DNA of 64,000 bases, from assembly GCF_011634835.1 (NCBI RefSeq), contig NZ_SIRP01000001.1, forward strand, positions 2,996,289-3,060,288. Direction: 5' to 3'. Below, piece after piece: positions 62,022-64,000 of this stretch. This stretch comes from Isoptericola sp. BMS4 (GTDB lineage: Bacteria; Actinomycetota; Actinomycetes; Actinomycetales; Cellulomonadaceae). The position numbers and the translations under genes were made by a program. Under the pieces are notes generated by a model. It was not told the DNA's origin and did no database searches. It saw only the letters and a list, made by a program, of their open reading frames with translations. Each line of letters starts with the position of its first letter. Positions within the stretch are counted from its first letter, which is position 1.

Positions 62022-62684
62022 TCAGCGCCATCGTTCGAGCAGCCGGGCCACGGTGGCCGCGGCCCGGTCGAGCACCCGTGCGGAACCCGCGGACGCCGCC
62101 GTGAGCAGCGCCGCGTCCACCAGGTGGGCCAGCAGGTCGACGTCGTCCGGCTCCGCCGGCGCGCACCCGGACGCCTCCAGCACCGTCCGGACCGCGGCGA
62201 GCAGGCGGGGCCGCGAACGCCGCATGATCGGCTGCAGCGCCGGGTCGCGCATCGCGGTCGTCATCGGGTCGAGCCGCCGGGTCACCACCGTGTCGTCGAC
62301 GTGCGGTGCGTAGAGGACCTCGATGAGCAGCCGCGCCACCGTCAGCGCCGAGCGGTGGCGGTGCGCGAGCGCACCCGCACGCTCCGTCGCTGCCGTGGCA
62401 CGGACGTCCTCGGCCGCCTCGACGGCCGCGGCCACGAGCGCGGCGCTGCTGGGGAAGTAGTACGACGCCGAGCCCTGCGGCAGCCCCGCCGCCTCGGCGA
62501 CGCGACGGTGCGTGACCGCGGCGAAGCCGTCGTCGATGAGGAGGGCGGCGGCGGCCTCCACCATGCGGCGCTGCTTGTCGGCACCACGTCCCTGGACCAT
62601 CCGTCGGCGGCGCGGCCCGTCCTTCGCGGCCCCGGCGGGCCCGTGGCGCCCGGGGTCGGGCTCGGTCAGGGTCACGGCACCCAT
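62022..62684 (-). CDS. TetR family transcriptional regulator
   Basis: 220 residues. HTH at about 40-90 (ADKQRRMVEAAAALLIDDGFAAVTHRRVAEAAGLPQGSASYYFPSSAALVAAAVEA). GSASYYFPS is the recognition helix. The N-terminal 35 residues are a basic extension. ATG at 62684; a GTG at 62675 is an alternative. Divergent from the DUF981 gene with a CATAC-TGCC-GTATG palindrome between, so it probably controls that gene. Confidence 0.9.
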   Translation of the reverse strand: MGAVTLTEPDPGRHGPAGAAKDGPRRRRMVQGRGADKQRRMVEAAAALLIDDGFAAVTHRRVAEAAGLPQGSASYYFPSSAALVAAAVEAAEDVRATAATERAGALAHRHRSALTVARLLIEVLYAPHVDDTVVTRRLDPMTTAMRDPALQPIMRRSRPRLLAAVRTVLEASGCAPAEPDDVDLLAHLVDAALLTAASAGSARVLDRAAATVARLLERWR

Positions 62685-62723
62685 CGTATGCGGCGCCGTC
62701 CCCGCCGCCGCGGGGGAATTATT

Positions 62724-62737
62724 CATACTGCCGTATG
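62724..62737. promoter_or_regulatory. Candidate TetR operator in the TetR/DUF981 gap
   Basis: CATAC-TGCC-GTATG, perfect 5-bp arms, in an unusually AT-rich patch between TetR and DUF981. It overlaps a TATGGT -10-like box (62734-62739) of the DUF981 gene. Confidence 0.6.
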
Positions 62738-62793
62738 GTTTAAAGGACTGACAGGACGCCGACGGCGTCACGACACCGAGGAGATGACCGACC

Positions 62794-63420
62794 ATGCCCA
62801 CGGAAGGGCTCGTGATCGACTGGGCACAGATGCCCACCTACAACACCGTGATGTCCGTCGCCGTGGGCGCCGGACTGATCCTGCTGGTCTGGCTGGGGCG
62901 AGAGCTGCTGCGCTCCCCGCGGACCGTCGTCGTCGAGGGCTGGTCCCTCGCGTTCGGCGTGCTCGGGCTGATCCTCACGGCGACCGGCCTGCACATGACG
63001 CTCACCTGGCCGCTCGCGGCCGGAGGCTTCCCGTTCGACAACATCGTCTTCGGTGAGACCAGCCTCGCGTTCGGCGTCCTGCTGCTCGCCGCCGCGTTCT
63101 ACCTGTGGACCCGCGGCAAGGACGCGCTGGCCCGCGAGGACGCCACCGACCACCTGCGCGCCGTCGCCCGCCCGGTCTCGGTGTTCGTGCTCGGCATGGG
63201 GCTCGGCCTGATCGCCATCGCGTTCGCGGGCGTCACCTACCAGCTGTTCGCCGCCCCGCCCGAGGAGCCCATCTCCGGCGCCTTCGCCGCGTACCCGCTG
63301 GTCGAGGCGATCTTCATGTCCGGGCTCATCGCCCTCGTCGGCGTGGGCGCGGTCCTGTTCCCGCTCGCCCTGCGCGACCGCGCCGCCCGGGGCCTGCGCG
63401 CCGTCATCGGCTGGGCCTAG
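62794..63420 (+). CDS. DUF981 membrane protein, ended by an in-frame TAG
   Basis: 208 residues, a DUF981-type protein with about six hydrophobic segments: MPTYNTVMSVAVGAGLILLVWLGRELL, EGWSLAFGVLGLILTATGLHMTLTWPLAAGGFPFDNIVFGETSLAFGVLL, and VARPVSVFVLGMGLGLIAI. ATG 62794 follows GAGGAG. Reading stops at a TAG (63418-63420) after VIGWA, but the same frame continues for 27 more sense codons to TGA at 63504, giving GLAGAAFLLFGAMNFFTHIGLIVNTMG, which looks like the missing last membrane helix of the family. The gene is therefore truncated, mis-sequenced, or read through. Confidence 0.88.
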   Translation: MPTEGLVIDWAQMPTYNTVMSVAVGAGLILLVWLGRELLRSPRTVVVEGWSLAFGVLGLILTATGLHMTLTWPLAAGGFPFDNIVFGETSLAFGVLLLAAAFYLWTRGKDALAREDATDHLRAVARPVSVFVLGMGLGLIAIAFAGVTYQLFAAPPEEPISGAFAAYPLVEAIFMSGLIALVGVGAVLFPLALRDRAARGLRAVIGWA

Positions 63421-63504
63421 GGGCTGGCCGGCGCCGCGTTCCTGCTCTTCGGGGCGATGAACTTCTTCACCCACATCGGGCTCATCGTCAACACGATGGG
63501 CTGA
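63418..63504 (+). pseudogene. Detached C-terminal helix of the DUF981 gene after an internal TAG
   Basis: From 63421 the DUF981 frame stays open for 27 codons: a hydrophobic helix and the family-like end NFFTHIGLIVNTM, closing at TGA 63502-63504. There is no start codon or ribosome-binding site for separate expression. The TAG is one base change from TAC, TGG, CAG or GAG. Confidence 0.75.
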
Positions 63505-63572
63505 CGCCCACGTCACACCGGTCGGGGCCGGTTCCCGGGAAGCAGCGGGGCCCCGCCCTGGTTGACCCAGGC

Positions 63573-64000
63573 ATGCGAGCGATCACCTACAGCCGGTACG
63601 GCAGCGCCGACGTCCTCGAGCTCACCGAGCAGCCCGACCCCCACCCCGGCGCCGACGTCGTCGTGGTGCGCGTCAAGGCCGCCTCCGTGAACCCGGTGGA
63701 CTGGAAGGTCCGGCAGGGCTACCTCGACGGCGTGCTGGAGACGCAGTTCCCCGTGGTCCCGGGCTGGGACGTGGCGGGCGTCGTGGAGCGGGTCGGCCTG
63801 GACACCCCCGAGTACGCCGTGGGCGACGAGGTGTACGGCTACGTGCGCAAGGACTGGGTGCACGGCGGCACGTTCGCGGAGCTCGTGGCCGCCCCGGTGC
63901 GCACCCTGGCCCGCAAGCCGGCGTCGCTGAGCTTCACCGAGGCCGCGGCCGTCCCCCTGACCGGGCTGACGGCATACCAGTCGATCCGGCGCGCCGGGGT
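63573..64000 (+). CDS. MDR-type NADP-dependent oxidoreductase (quinone oxidoreductase), partial
   Basis: About 142 codons visible; continues past the right edge. Begins MRAITYSRYGSADVLELTEQPDPHPGADVVVVRVKAASVNPVDWKVRQGY and contains the GroES-like core FPVVPGWDVAGVVERVGLDTPEYAVGDEVYGY and FTEAAAVPLTGLTAYQSIRRAG, typical of zinc-independent quinone oxidoreductases or enoyl reductases. ATG 63573 after a 68-bp gap; no strong Shine-Dalgarno. It reads the same way as the DUF981 gene. Confidence 0.9.
   Translation, partial: MRAITYSRYGSADVLELTEQPDPHPGADVVVVRVKAASVNPVDWKVRQGYLDGVLETQFPVVPGWDVAGVVERVGLDTPEYAVGDEVYGYVRKDWVHGGTFAELVAAPVRTLARKPASLSFTEAAAVPLTGLTAYQSIRRAG

Overview
The window is about 74% G+C, uses GTG starts freely, and has many genes with no room for a Shine-Dalgarno site. 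Gene content (mycothiol-type MDMPI fold, an SCO4848-family membrane protein, Ku plus a Pol-PE-Lig LigD, HrcA/CIRCE control, DUF3097) points to an actinobacterium. The best guess is Micrococcales near Cellulomonas/Cellulosimicrobium/Isoptericola; the genus is inferred, not shown. I found no rRNA, tRNA, CRISPR array, insertion sequence or prophage. The region is dense chromosomal housekeeping sequence with small accessory units between.

Layout. 1-7.8 kb: a minus-strand housekeeping cluster read hrcA-dnaJ-rsmE-HIT-phoH-ybeY-corC-like-era, headed by a CIRCE operator, with 4-bp stop/start overlaps at phoH/ybeY and corC-like/era and an internal promoter for HIT. 8-14.4 kb: a small ORF, a large LuxR/MalT-like ATPase regulator, a striking 18-bp palindrome, DUF3097, and three membrane proteins, two of which have Pro/Gly/Gln/Tyr repeat tails. 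14.4-17.6 kb: lepA-hemW. 17.7-21.3 kb: DJ-1/PfpI, an MDMPI enzyme, an alpha/beta hydrolase, a PemK/MazF-like protein, a small membrane protein and rpsT. 21.4-29.6 kb (minus): holA, comEC, comEA, degV-like, glgP. 29.6-32 kb: a divergent MFS/TetR efflux pair. 32-37.7 kb: an SMC-like operon jetA-jetB-jetC (Wadjet/MksBEF type) with no jetD nuclease gene. 37.8-47.7 kb: leuS, VKOR, MFS, a DtxR-family regulator, a membrane metallophosphoesterase, and a second MFS/TetR pair. 47.7-57 kb: ku, SCO4848, a small RelA/SpoT-type synthetase, a two-component system divergent from an ABC exporter, a mycoredoxin-like protein, an SDR and ligD. 57-64 kb: CHRD surface protein plus class F sortase, GntR/amidohydrolase, GyrI/MerR, TetR/DUF981 (the latter cut by an in-frame TAG), and the start of an MDR oxidoreductase that runs off the end.

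How the parts work together. Ku and LigD form a complete two-protein NHEJ set about 6 kb apart. ComEA and ComEC form the DNA-uptake core, although the pilus genes are not here. Several regulator/target pairs are divergent with palindromes between them (TetR/MFS, HK-RR/ABC, GntR/amidohydrolase, TetR/DUF981), so their wiring can be read from the DNA. The items most worth follow-up are the JetABC operon without JetD, the interrupted DUF981 gene, the sortase F/CHRD pair with a non-LPXTG sorting signal, and the widespread -10-to-start leaderless architecture.
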